Shown piece by piece: positions 1-10,091 of a stretch of DNA of 64,000 bases. The position numbers were made by a program, and so were the translations under genes. This stretch comes from Labilithrix luteola (GTDB lineage: Bacteria > Myxococcota_A > Polyangia > Polyangiales > Polyangiaceae): positions 7,090,001 to 7,154,000 of the forward strand of contig NZ_CP012333.1 of NCBI RefSeq assembly GCF_001263205.1. The letters run 5' to 3'. How positions within the stretch are numbered: position 1 is the stretch's first letter; every line of letters begins with the position of its first letter. The notes beneath the pieces are model-generated. The model was given only the letters and a program-made list of their open reading frames with translations. It was not told the DNA's origin and did not search any database.

Positions 1-1923
<1,923 letters not shown>

Positions 1924-2126
1924 CATATCTCTAAGGCAACCATCGAACGCCTTGGTGATGACGAGCCGTCTCGAAAGAACGAATCGACACATCAAGGTCG
2001 AGTGTCACGCGTAGGATTCGGGTTGTGAAACCTGAATCCCGCGGCCCCGCAAAAAGCTAGTGCGGTAGGACGACGGAATTCGGTACTCGCAGCAGGCGCT
2101 AGCGCCGCTCGAGGCACCCACAAGTT
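1924..2126 (+). other. 23S-5S internal transcribed spacer
   Basis: About 200 bases between the 3' end of the 23S gene and the 5S gene. No tRNA cloverleaf is recognisable in it. It presumably carries the processing stems of the rRNA precursor. Confidence 0.7.
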
Positions 2127-2243
<117 letters not shown>

Positions 2244-2253
2244 TTATTCTTCC

Positions 2254-2289
2254 AAAAAGCCTGAGAGGTTTTTCCTCTCGGGCTTTTTG
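2254..2289 (+). terminator. Rho-independent terminator of the rRNA operon
   Basis: AAAAAGCCTGAGAGG (2254-2268) and CCTCTCGGGCTTTTT (2274-2288) form a long stem around a TTTTT loop, with one G-T mismatch position, and end in a T run. It lies 10 bases after the 5S gene. The A/T-flanked stem could work in both directions, so it may also stop the reverse-strand pseudogene ending at 2303. Confidence 0.9.
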
Positions 2290-2302
2290 CTTTTTGTCCC
2301 TC

Positions 2303-2757
2303 TCAGGAGCCGAGCAAGCCCTTCGCGAGGTGCTGATCGCGCGCAACGATCTCGGCGAACGCTCGGTGCGTCGAGCGCCGCTTCGCCGCTTCGAGCTTCG
2401 CCGTCGCGCGCACGAGGGCGCCTCTCGTCGTCGATCGCGCCGAGGCGCCGAACGCATGCGCCGCCATCATCAGCGCCTGGGCTTCTTCCGGCGAAAGGGC
2501 GAGCGGTCGCAAGCGCTCCTTCTTCGCCAGCGGGTGCGACGCGTACGACGTTTGGGTGAGTCGATATCCGTCGCCGGGATTCCCTTGGATGGGAAAGCAG
2601 GCTTCGACGAGCGCGCGAACGTCGCGATAGACGGTCCGGAGGCTCGCGTCGAACTCGTCGGCGATATGGCGATATGGCGAGCAAGGACGAGCCTTCGGCT
2701 TCCGCGGTACAGCGCGATGGCGAGAAGGCAATCGAGCCGCTTCACATCGAGCTCCAC
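2303..2757 (-). pseudogene. YafY-type HTH transcriptional regulator, frameshifted and lacking its WYL domain
   Basis: Reading the reverse strand from a GTG at 2757, the first frame gives the usual YafY opening (DVKRLDCLLAIALYRG..RRLVLARHIA). The next frame continues it (DEFDASLRTVYRDVRALVEA, then GYRL), a winged-helix HTH. The two halves are separated by an exact 8-bp tandem duplication, GATATGGC twice at 2663-2678. Removing one copy restores ARHIADEFDASLRTVYRD. The frame then stops at 2303, after the PEEAQAL region, so the effector-sensing WYL domain normally following is absent. The gene is dead twice over, or the 8-bp repeat is a slippage switch in an already truncated gene. Confidence 0.8.
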
Positions 2758-2834
2758 GTCACGGCTGTCCTCCTGCTGAACGTCATGCGTGTTGCCCGTA
2801 GCACACGATCACGTTCTCTCGAATCGCCTGAGGT

Positions 2835-3436
2835 GCAACCTGCGCGTGGCGCGCCGCGGGCGGCGACGCGAGCGCGTCTACAACGCTGACGGCCTGCTCG
2901 AGGGCCATCTCTTCGAGCACCTGACGTCGGTGACCGGCGAGCGGCGTCGGCGGCGGCTCGCACATTTACACGGCCATCCTCGAGCAGCCCGACGCGGCCT
3001 TCTTCGACGCCTTCCCACCGGAGATCACCGCCGCCGAGATGGGTCCGTAGTTCGGGCGTGTGCGCGAGATGTTGCGGCCTCAGCCGGTACCCACGCCGTC
3101 CGAGAAGGATCGCGTCTTCGCGCAGGCGGTCGCCGAGGCCGGCCTGCCGCCGTCCGAGCACACCGACCTCGCCATCGCGTGGGGACGTGATACCGCGCAT
3201 CCCGAGGCGGTCGTCAACGCGGCCGGCGTCGAGCAGCGCTCTTCGACGTTCGGCGCTCGCTCGACCCGGCGCTCTACGACGAGATGGAGTCGGCCCTGAT
3301 GCGCGTCGCGCATTCCTATGAGCCGCGCCGGACGTGGGCGGCCTTTCTGACGGGCGGGGATCCCGACGGTCTCTTCACGGTGCACCCGCTCGGTGGCTGT
3401 TCGAAGGGCAGGACCGCCGAGGATGGTGTCACCGAC
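2835..3436 (+). pseudogene. Degenerate partial copy of GMC oxidoreductase (parent-like copy at 12368-13873)
   Basis: Nearly base-for-base identical to the intact GMC gene downstream, starting at the stretch encoding NLRVARRGRR. Damage seen: loss of the FAD-binding 5' end, an extra G in GTGACCGGCGAG (near 2936) that shifts the frame, a TAC-to-TAG stop near 3047, and an internal deletion near 3249-3258. That deletion removes what corresponds to 12970-13552, about 583 bp. The 3' end diverges after the GGCCGAGGATGG stretch near 3420-3436. No functional product is expected. Confidence 0.88.
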
Positions 3437-3465
3437 AGTCCCCGATGTTGGATGGGCCACCGCTC

Positions 3466-3936
3466 CTACGGGGCTGAGCGCTCGGCCCTTTTCTGCGCGA
3501 TGAGATGATCGACGCTGGCCTTGCCGCCGCCCTGGAAGACGAGCCACACGAAAATGACGAAGTAGCTCGGCTCGCTCAAATAAAAGAAGTCGCCGACCGT
3601 GTGCACCTCTTTGAGCCTCGACGTGAGGATCGCCACCGTCATCACGATGGCGAGCGATGCCGCCGCGAAGCGCGTGCCGAGGCCCACCAGGAGCAAGAGC
3701 CCGCCGACGAGCTCCGTCGTCGCGGTCGCCGCGGCGTTCGCGCCTGGCGCCGGAATGCCGAGCGACTCGAATTCGCGCGCAAGCTTCGGCAGATCGTGCA
3801 CCTTGCCCCAACCGGACGTCACGAACTCGGCTGCCATCGCAAGGCGCGCGAGCAGCACTGGGAACCAAACGTTGCGGCTGAGCGACGCGAACACGCGCTC
3901 CATGCGCTCGACCAAGTTGGTGACGACCTTTGCCAC
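3466..3936 (-). CDS. DoxX family membrane protein
   Basis: Small four-helix membrane protein of about 156 residues. The DoxX pattern is clear: a first membrane helix (FPVLLARLAMAAEFVTSGWGK), then two hydrophobic helices around ELVGGLLLLVGLGTR and ASLAIVMTVAILTS, then a last helix after FFYLSEPSY. DoxX proteins are linked to quinone or redox-related membrane functions, but the substrate is usually unknown. I prefer the GTG start at 3936, which has a GAGGA ribosome site; the ATG at 3903 is the alternative. It is divergent from the peroxiredoxin-like gene, sharing a 42-bp promoter gap. A second, truncated DoxX lies at 7330-7616. Confidence 0.88.
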   Translation of the reverse strand: MAKVVTNLVERMERVFASLSRNVWFPVLLARLAMAAEFVTSGWGKVHDLPKLAREFESLGIPAPGANAAATATTELVGGLLLLVGLGTRFAAASLAIVMTVAILTSRLKEVHTVGDFFYLSEPSYFVIFVWLVFQGGGKASVDHLIAQKRAERSAP

Positions 3937-3978
3937 TTGTCCCAGTCCTCGCGAAGCAGCATACGTACCATCGGCGCA

Positions 3979-4572
3979 ATGGCAGACGTCTACGAAGGCG
4001 CGAGCGTTCCGCGGGAGGTCGCGCAGGCCACGGTGCTCGATGCGGCGGGCGCTCGCGTGCAGCTCGCTTCCTTCTGGCAAAACGGGCCGTGCATGCTGGT
4101 GCTGCTCCGTCAGTTCGGATGTGTCTCTTGCGCTCAGCAAGTGACGGAGCTGTCCTCGCGCTTGGACGAGCTGGCGCGCGCGGGTGTGCACACTGTCCTC
4201 GTCGGCAACGGCACACGCGAAGAGCTGGTCGCGTTCGTGGACCGCCATGCGCTCGCGGGAGCGCCGGTCGAGGCCGTGACCGACCCGGAGCTCGAGGCGT
4301 ACCGCGCGCTCGGTCTCGTGCGGAGCGCGTGGGCCACGGTAGGCCCGCGCGCCATCGTCGGGACGGTGCGCGCCATGGCCGCGGGATTCCCGCATCGCGC
4401 GCCCGAGGGAGATCGCACGCAGCAGGGCGGCGTGCTCTTCGTCGACGGGCGCGGCGTCGTACGTCTCTACAAAAGAAACCGCAGCATCTGCGACTACCTA
4501 CCCGCGAGCGAACTGGTCGAAGCGGCGCTGCGTCTGGCGATCGAACGAGCCGGCTCCGCCGCGCCCGTGTGA
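3979..4572 (+). CDS. Peroxiredoxin-like (AhpC/TSA) thioredoxin-fold protein
   Basis: 197-residue thioredoxin-fold protein. The N-terminal half has the AhpC/TSA layout: a target strand (LASFWQNGPCMLVLLRQFGC) followed by a CVSC motif at the start of the first active-site helix, then the VLVGNGTREEL strand-helix. A later strand (GGVLFVDGRGVVRLYKR) closes the fold. The C-x-x-C arrangement points to a thiol-disulfide or peroxide-reducing role in the PRXL2-like group; the electron donor is unknown. The ATG at 3979 starts just before the fold. The Popeye gene follows after 33 bp on the same strand, so the two are probably cotranscribed. Confidence 0.85.
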   Translation: MADVYEGASVPREVAQATVLDAAGARVQLASFWQNGPCMLVLLRQFGCVSCAQQVTELSSRLDELARAGVHTVLVGNGTREELVAFVDRHALAGAPVEAVTDPELEAYRALGLVRSAWATVGPRAIVGTVRAMAAGFPHRAPEGDRTQQGGVLFVDGRGVVRLYKRNRSICDYLPASELVEAALRLAIERAGSAAPV

Positions 4573-4605
4573 GGAGCGGCACGCCCGGCGGAGGAGCGAA
4601 CGAAG

Positions 4606-5235
4606 ATGAACTTCATTCACGTCGCCAACGTGTTCTACCTGCTGTCGTACCTGGTCAAGGACATCCTGTGGCTGCGCGTGCTGGCGGTCCTCGGCGGTAG
4701 CATTCTGGTCGTGTACTACGCGACCTTTCCGACGCCCTTGTGGGCGCCCATCGGATGGGACGCTGTCTTCCTGACGACCAACCTCGTGCAGATTGGCATT
4801 CTTATCCGCGAGCGCCGTCCCGTGCGTCTCGAGCCGGCCGAGATGCGCCTTTACGAGCACACATTTCGTAGCTTGACGCCGCACGAGTTCGTCAAGGTCC
4901 TGAGGCTCGCGCGATGGGAAAGCATCGATGCGGGAAAGCTCCTCGTGCGCGGTGGCGAGGAGCTCGATCGTATCATGGTCCTCGCCTCGGGGCGCGTGCG
5001 CATCGAGCAGAACGGCGCGCCCATCCGCGAGCTAATGGCGGGATGCTTCGTGGGCGACATGAGCTTTCTCACGGGCGCGACGCCGAACGTGGACGTCGTG
5101 ACGGTGGAGCCCGTGCGCACCGTATCGTGGTCCCAGCGTGAGCTCCACGCGCTGCTCCTGCGGAACGCAGAGCTACGCGCCGCGTTCCAGACCATCCTCA
5201 GTGAGGACCTCATCGCAAAGCTTCGATCGGCATGA
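4606..5235 (+). CDS. Popeye-domain (POPDC-like) membrane cyclic-nucleotide-binding protein
   Basis: 209 residues. Three hydrophobic helices occupy about residues 1-68, followed by a cyclic-nucleotide-binding-like beta roll at about 85-200. The layout and the segment CFVGDMSFLTG..PNVDVVTVEP followed by SQRELHALLLRNAELRAAFQ resemble Popeye proteins, which bind cAMP through a divergent pocket. Bacterial members are known but uncharacterised. An AACGAAG stretch lies close to the ATG. A class III cyclase and a cNMP-binding flavoprotein lie within 7 kb, so a cAMP link is plausible but inferred. Confidence 0.83.
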   Translation: MNFIHVANVFYLLSYLVKDILWLRVLAVLGGSILVVYYATFPTPLWAPIGWDAVFLTTNLVQIGILIRERRPVRLEPAEMRLYEHTFRSLTPHEFVKVLRLARWESIDAGKLLVRGGEELDRIMVLASGRVRIEQNGAPIRELMAGCFVGDMSFLTGATPNVDVVTVEPVRTVSWSQRELHALLLRNAELRAAFQTILSEDLIAKLRSA

Positions 5236-5258
5236 TCGTCCACCGGAGCGTGGGAAGA

Positions 5259-6089
5259 TCAGCGCCCGCTGGCGATCAAGGCATCCGTGACCCACCGGCC
5301 GAGAATCTCGTGCGCGATACGTGCCGCCTCGTCGACCGATCGACCTTCGGAAAGCCAGGCGCAGACCCCACCGAAGGTTTCGCCGGCCAGGGCAAGATCG
5401 AGCGCGCTCGCTTCGAGCGCATCGACGGCGCGAAAGCAGCTGACGAGGTCCTTGCGCCAGATGAGCACCGTCGTCTGTTTCTCGCATATCGCGCTTTCGG
5501 CAGAGCCGAGCTCGATTGCTCGCCAGAGGCGGTCGACGTCGTGATCCACTCGCAGCACGATGTGGTTGGGAACGAACGACAACGGGAGCGTCACGAGATC
5601 TTGGGCCGACATCCCCCTCAGTCGTTCCAGCTCGAGAACGCGAGTGTCGGGGCCGTCGAACACCTCGATCAGAGCGCGCTCGAGCGCCGCGAGCTCGGAG
5701 AGTCCGGCGCTCGCTGGTCCTCGTTGGCTGCCCTCGATGAAGCCTGGTAGCTTCTCACTCACATCTCGGACCGATGCTCGAGTCGGTGGGCACGCGCTCA
5801 AGTAGGCTCGGGCCAGGTCGTCGAACGCGTCATCACCCAGGCATGCCCTCAGCTTCGGGTAGTCCTCGCGCAAGACATCGCGCAGACGGCAGAAGTACAT
5901 GGTGGCGTAGATATCGAGACGCTCCACGGCCGACAGTCGTTCGTCGGCTGCGATGATGGACTGCAACTCACCCAACTGCGGTTCCTGCATCCGCTGTTCG
6001 TGCACCACGCCCTTCGCACCCGTCACGAGCGCGTAGAAGAGGTCCTGCGTGTGTCGCAGACCGGGAGGGGAGGCATCGTCACGAGGCAC
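5259..6089 (-). CDS. bufC: BufC/HvfC-type DUF2063 partner protein of bufferin biosynthesis
   Basis: About 276 residues from a GTG at 6089 that overlaps the end of the preceding enzyme gene by 11 nt. The N-terminal half matches the DUF2063 pattern (LYDIYATMYFCRL-like segment LDIYATMYFCRLRDVLREDYP, then CLGDDAFDDLARAYLSACPP). The C-terminal half is the usual alpha/beta extension with SFVPNHIVLRVD. In characterised bufferin systems this protein partners the MNIO enzyme and helps it recognise the precursor peptide. It is the last gene of a three-gene reverse-strand operon. A longer start at 6167 would overlap more and is less likely. Confidence 0.88.
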   Translation of the reverse strand: MPRDDASPPGLRHTQDLFYALVTGAKGVVHEQRMQEPQLGELQSIIAADERLSAVERLDIYATMYFCRLRDVLREDYPKLRACLGDDAFDDLARAYLSACPPTRASVRDVSEKLPGFIEGSQRGPASAGLSELAALERALIEVFDGPDTRVLELERLRGMSAQDLVTLPLSFVPNHIVLRVDHDVDRLWRAIELGSAESAICEKQTTVLIWRKDLVSCFRAVDALEASALDLALAGETFGGVCAWLSEGRSVDEAARIAHEILGRWVTDALIASGR

Positions 6090-7005
6090 GCGCGACCTCG
6101 TGCGCCGCCTCCGCGCCCGCGCCTCCGACCATGGCACGCTCGATGGTCGCGGCATGGATGGATTCATCGATCAAGCGCTCGAGTGGCGGAATGCAGTCGT
6201 CCCATTCGATCAGCGTCGACACCCTTCCGAAGCGCGCGATCGCGGCCTCGTACAAGGACCAGACGTCCTGACAGACCGGCCGATCGTGACTGTCGAGAAA
6301 GTGTGTGCCCTCGTCACTATGGCCGGCCAGATGGATCTGGGCGACGCGATCGGCGGGGACGCCGCGAATGAAGTCGAGTGGGTCGAAGCCGTGGTTGTGG
6401 GCGCTCACATGGACGTTGTTGACGTCGAGCAGCAGGAAGCAGTCCGTTCGTTTCGATAGCTCCGTCAGAAACTCCCATTCGGAGAGTGTGGAGTGCGTAT
6501 ATCGAAGATAGCTGGAGACGTTTTCGACCAAGAAGCGGCGACCAAGGCGCTCTTGGACGACGGTCATCCGAGCGGCGACGAGATCGAGTGCCTCCTCGGT
6601 GTAGGGCAGCGGCCAGAGGTCGTGCGCGCGATGGCCACCAAAGCTCGACCAGCAAAGGTGGTCGGAGAGCCACGCCGGCTCGACGTCGGCTGCGAGCTCC
6701 TCGAGCGCGCTCAGATAGCCCTCATCCAGTGGATCCACGGAGCCGAGCGAAAGCCCTACCCCATGGAGCACCACGGGGTAGCGCTCTCGCACCTTCCGCA
6801 GTACGCGCCGAGGATTTCCTCCCGCGACCATGAAGTTCTCGGAGATCACCTCGAACCAATCGACGGGGGGATGCTCCTCGAGCACCTGCGCATAGTGCAC
6901 GGGGCGCAAGCCCACGCCATGCCCGAGATAGGGAATGGAACTCGGCCGCACGGGCTCAGCTGCACGAGGCGCACGAGGTGCACGAGGATCGAGGCTCACG
7001 GTCAC
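6079..7005 (-). CDS. bufB: BufB-type MNIO (DUF692) multinuclear non-heme iron oxidase
   Basis: 308 residues in a TIM-barrel family that modifies Cys residues of a RiPP precursor. Family signatures are all present in order: GHGVGLRPVHY, WFEVISENFM, VLHGVGLSLGS, LSDHLCW, FLVENVSSYLRY, LLLDVNNVHVSAHNHG, IHLAGHSD, DSHDRPV and LIEWDDCIPP. These supply the His, Asp, Glu and Asn iron ligands. The GTG at 7005 overlaps the bufA stop by 4 nt (GTGA), indicating translational coupling. In known bufferin systems the modified peptide binds copper; here that is inferred from homology. Confidence 0.93.
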   Translation of the reverse strand: MTVSLDPRAPRAPRAAEPVRPSSIPYLGHGVGLRPVHYAQVLEEHPPVDWFEVISENFMVAGGNPRRVLRKVRERYPVVLHGVGLSLGSVDPLDEGYLSALEELAADVEPAWLSDHLCWSSFGGHRAHDLWPLPYTEEALDLVAARMTVVQERLGRRFLVENVSSYLRYTHSTLSEWEFLTELSKRTDCFLLLDVNNVHVSAHNHGFDPLDFIRGVPADRVAQIHLAGHSDEGTHFLDSHDRPVCQDVWSLYEAAIARFGRVSTLIEWDDCIPPLERLIDESIHAATIERAMVGGAGAEAAHEVARAS

Positions 7006-7283
7006 TTCTTCGGCTCGGGCTGAACGGGCTTTCCGCCCTTGTCCAAGCACTCCTTCTCCGTGTCGGTCAGGACAAAGCCTTTCCCTTTGCAGCCGTTCTT
7101 TCCTTTGCAGTCATTTGCCGCCGACTTGCATGCGCCTTGGCCCTTGCAGCTGTTGATGCCTTCGCAGTGAACCTTTCCACCGGGCGTCTGGGCGCTCGCG
7201 ATCGGAGCCGCCGCGAACAGACTAGCTACGGCGCCCGCTACGATGGCGCCGCTCACACTCGCCATGTTTTTCACGTTCTTCAT
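7002..7283 (-). CDS. bufA2: Bufferin-type RiPP precursor (BufA2-like), periplasmic
   Basis: 93-residue precursor. A Sec-type signal occupies residues 1-31, ending ASA before QTP. A Cys-rich core follows with regularly spaced Cys in C-KG-Q/N-G-A/x-C units (EGINSCKGQGACKSAA, then NDCKGKNGCKGKGF), six Cys in all in the mature part, and a short tail. This pattern is typical of the second bufferin family, which is oxidised by BufB/BufC and exported to bind metal. An ATG at 7283 has GGAGG-like sequence upstream; an internal ATG six codons later is possible. It is the first gene of the bufABC operon. Confidence 0.9.
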   Translation of the reverse strand: MKNVKNMASVSGAIVAGAVASLFAAAPIASAQTPGGKVHCEGINSCKGQGACKSAANDCKGKNGCKGKGFVLTDTEKECLDKGGKPVQPEPKK

Positions 7284-7329
7284 GGTGTCCTCCGTCGGCA
7301 CGTTGTCGTTGTGTGTCCAACTCATGCCC

Positions 7330-7616
7330 TCACACCGATGAGCCTGGTGGTATCGCGTGGCCCTTCGGCCTTTCGCGAACGGTCGAGCCGGCTTGCGATC
7401 CATGCATCGGCCGACAACGGCCCTGCACCCGCGAGCGACGAGCATGCTCACCACAAGCGGCAATGCTGCCAACAGGGTGAGCAGCCCCAACAGCAGGAGC
7501 GAGCCGCATACGAGCTCCGTCAACGACACGAGCGTGGCGTTGAATGCTGGCGCTGGAATGTGGAGCTCGGCGAAGAAGCTGTCGACTTTTTTCAGATCGT
7601 GAACCTTGCCCCAGGG
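7330..7616 (-). pseudogene. Truncated DoxX fragment upstream of the bufferin operon
   Basis: The reverse strand from 7616 reads WGKVHDLKKVDSFFAELH, then IPAPAFNATLVSLTELVCGS and further hydrophobic residues. This is the middle of a DoxX protein, closely similar to the intact copy at 3466-3936. The first transmembrane helix is missing, an in-frame TGA stands directly before the fragment at 7617-7619, and the third helix is followed by unrelated residues. Many bufferin operons carry a DoxX-type fourth gene, so this may be a decayed bufD-like gene displaced to the front of the operon. Confidence 0.75.
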
Positions 7617-7756
7617 TCATGCGCACTCCGCCATCCGGATCGAGTCGCAAGTCCTGGTCCAGGGAGTGTGTCGCGAAACATCGAAGCACGGCTCGACGGC
7701 ATGCCTACTCGCCAAAGCACTGCGGCCCCGAAGGGGCGGTCCTATGTTCTCGCATC

Positions 7757-9952
7757 GTGAAGCGCTGGTCCTTCGCTCAACTCTTCCTGCTCGCGACCGC
7801 TGCGTTGGGGATAGTGGTCGTAGCCGCGCTTGCAACGTTGTTGCGTGTGTCCCGAGCGTCCATCCTCGCCACCGCCGAGCGAGCACGCATGGAGACCGCG
7901 CGTCAGGTCGAACACGACGTCGACGCCGAATTCGAACGCGCCCGGCGCGCGCTCGAGGACGTGGAGCATGGCATCGCGTCGGGTGCCATCGGCGTCGATC
8001 GCCCCTCTGCGATCGAGCCTGCGCTCTTCACACGGGTGCTCGTCGATCCGCATCTCGAAGAGGTGACGTTCACCCACGCGGCGCTCGTCGGGTACGATCC
8101 GACGGGCAACGCAGTGCTGGCGCCGGAGAGCCGCTGGCAAGTGGCAGTCTTCAGGACGGGGGCCAGCGATGTCGACACGCGGCTCACCCAAAAAGAAGGG
8201 GAAGGATTCGTCTCGCGCGTCCGGACGCGTCCGGCGCGCCCCGAGGGACCCGAACGTATTCGCTTCGCAGCCCCCCTTCACACGGCCGGAGCAGCCGCCG
8301 ATCCGACGGATCATCCAACCTTCACGGTGCTCGCCACGCGTGAGCGCCGCGGTCGCGCGATCTGGAGCGATCTTCACTACTCCGAGCTTGATCAGGCGCT
8401 TCCAACGAGCGAGCGCCGCGTCATCGTGAGCCTTCAGAAGGCGGTTGAGGACGAGTCGGGGCGATTCGTCGGAGTGCTGCGCGTCGGTCTCCTCACGAAC
8501 GAGCTCGACGCGATCACACATCTTGGAGCCGACGGCGGCCCGCGAGAAGGCCATCGCATCGTCCTGCTCGCCGTCGACACCGATGACGATTCGAAGCAGG
8601 TTCACCTCGTAGCGCGTGTGACCCCGAACGACCACCTGGCGACCTTCGACGATTCGCTGCGCGTCGTGTCGGATCGCCCGCCGCCGGATGTCGACGCGTT
8701 GCTTGCGAGCCCGCTCGTGGCCTCACTCGATCCGGACCACCCGAACGGATCCGGCACGCTGATGGTCGACGGCGAGCCATACCTGGCCACGCTCCACGAG
8801 CTGCCACTCGGAAGCGGCGGGACCTCGGGCTGGTTTACGGCGATCCTCGCGCCCGAATCGTACTACACGCACGACCTTGTGCGCTTCGAGCGCGCGTCGA
8901 TCGTCGGGTTCGGGGCTGCGCTCGCCCTCGTGCTTGCGATTGGGGTCGTCACGATCGGCGCTGTCCGACGCGGCCTCGGCAGGGTCGTCGCGACGACCAC
9001 GCGCATGCGCCAATTCGACTTTGCGCCGAGCAACGATGCCAGCGCCCTTCGAGACGTCGACGAAGTCATGAAAGCGCTCGAGCGCGCGAAGACCGTCGTG
9101 CGTGCGATGGGCAAGTACGTCCCGGTCGATCTCGTTCGCCGTCTCTACGTTGCCAACCGAGAGCCGGAGCTCGGCGGCGAGCTGCTCGAGGTCTCCCTGA
9201 TGTTCACGGACATCCAAGGCTTCACGTCGCTCTCCGAGACGCTCTCGCCCGACGAGCTCGCGCGGCGGCTCGGCGACTACCTCGATGCGATGAGCGAGGC
9301 GATCGAGAGCACAGGAGGCACGATCGACAAGTACATCGGCGATGCAGTGATGGCCATTTGGAACGCTCCGACTCCGGTGGCCGGACACGAAAGGCAGGCT
9401 TGCCGCGCGGCGCTCGCATGCATGGATGCCGTCCAAAAGCTGTATGCGTCTCGGCGTTGGGGACTGCCGCCGCTCGTAACACGGTTCGGAATACACAAGG
9501 CGCGCGTGATGGTCGGGCACTTCGGCGCGCATTCCCGGCTCAGCTACACGGCCCTCGGTGACGGGGTGAATCTCGCGGCCCGCCTCGAGCCGCTGTGCAA
9601 GCAGTACGGTGTCGTGATGCTGGCGAGCGAGGAAATCGTCGAAGAGGCCAAGGACGCCTTCGTGTTTCGACGGCTCGATCGCGTTGCGGTGAAGGGGAAG
9701 ACGCGCGCGACGGACGTCTACGAGCTGCTCGGCAGAGTCGGCGACGATATCCCCAAGCGCCAGTTAGCGAGACGCTACGAGCAGGCGTTCGAGGTCTATC
9801 TCGCACGCGACTTTGCGACTGCAATCGAGCTCCTCGCACCGCAGGAGGCACTTGATCCCCCCAGTGCGGTGCTCGCAGAGCGATGTCGCTACTTGCGAGA
9901 GCATCCGCCCCCCGAAGGTTGGGACGGAGTCCATGTGGCGCCGTCGAAATGA
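7757..9952 (+). CDS. Membrane-bound class III adenylate/guanylate cyclase with extracytoplasmic sensor
   Basis: 731 residues from the GTG at 7757 (VKRWSFAQLF). Layout: TM helix about 8-28, an extracytoplasmic sensor region of about 340 residues, a second TM helix (IVGFGAALALVLAIGVVTIGA), a short HAMP-like linker, then a cyclase homology domain. Its metal-binding Asp residues are visible: D485 in MFTDIQGFTS and D529 in KYIGDAVMAIW, with K525 possibly choosing the purine. The product, cAMP or cGMP, cannot be told with certainty. It lies divergent from the bufferin operon and 139 bp before a flavoprotein that carries a cNMP-binding domain, suggesting an effector pair. Confidence 0.93.
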   Translation: MKRWSFAQLFLLATAALGIVVVAALATLLRVSRASILATAERARMETARQVEHDVDAEFERARRALEDVEHGIASGAIGVDRPSAIEPALFTRVLVDPHLEEVTFTHAALVGYDPTGNAVLAPESRWQVAVFRTGASDVDTRLTQKEGEGFVSRVRTRPARPEGPERIRFAAPLHTAGAAADPTDHPTFTVLATRERRGRAIWSDLHYSELDQALPTSERRVIVSLQKAVEDESGRFVGVLRVGLLTNELDAITHLGADGGPREGHRIVLLAVDTDDDSKQVHLVARVTPNDHLATFDDSLRVVSDRPPPDVDALLASPLVASLDPDHPNGSGTLMVDGEPYLATLHELPLGSGGTSGWFTAILAPESYYTHDLVRFERASIVGFGAALALVLAIGVVTIGAVRRGLGRVVATTTRMRQFDFAPSNDASALRDVDEVMKALERAKTVVRAMGKYVPVDLVRRLYVANREPELGGELLEVSLMFTDIQGFTSLSETLSPDELARRLGDYLDAMSEAIESTGGTIDKYIGDAVMAIWNAPTPVAGHERQACRAALACMDAVQKLYASRRWGLPPLVTRFGIHKARVMVGHFGAHSRLSYTALGDGVNLAARLEPLCKQYGVVMLASEEIVEEAKDAFVFRRLDRVAVKGKTRATDVYELLGRVGDDIPKRQLARRYEQAFEVYLARDFATAIELLAPQEALDPPSAVLAERCRYLREHPPPEGWDGVHVAPSK

Positions 9953-10091
9953 TTGTCCTGTCGAGGCGAGTAACCGTGAGAGCCGAGCTCCGCAGCGAGC
10001 GTCGTTGAGCCCAGCACCCTTCAGAGCTCCTCGCGTGAATTGGAGGCGTTCTTGCAGCGGATTCGTGCACACCAGCCAGCTGGAAGGGCTC

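Noticed and set aside
3979..4572. Selenocysteine or two-Cys typical peroxiredoxin
   Set aside because: The active-site motif is C-V-S-C with Cys codons, there is no in-frame TGA, and the C-terminal resolving Cys of typical peroxiredoxins is not seen.
7002..7529. A 175-residue fusion of DoxX and the bufferin precursor
   Set aside because: The frame is continuous, but the precursor has its own ATG and complete signal peptide at 7283, and the DoxX part is truncated.
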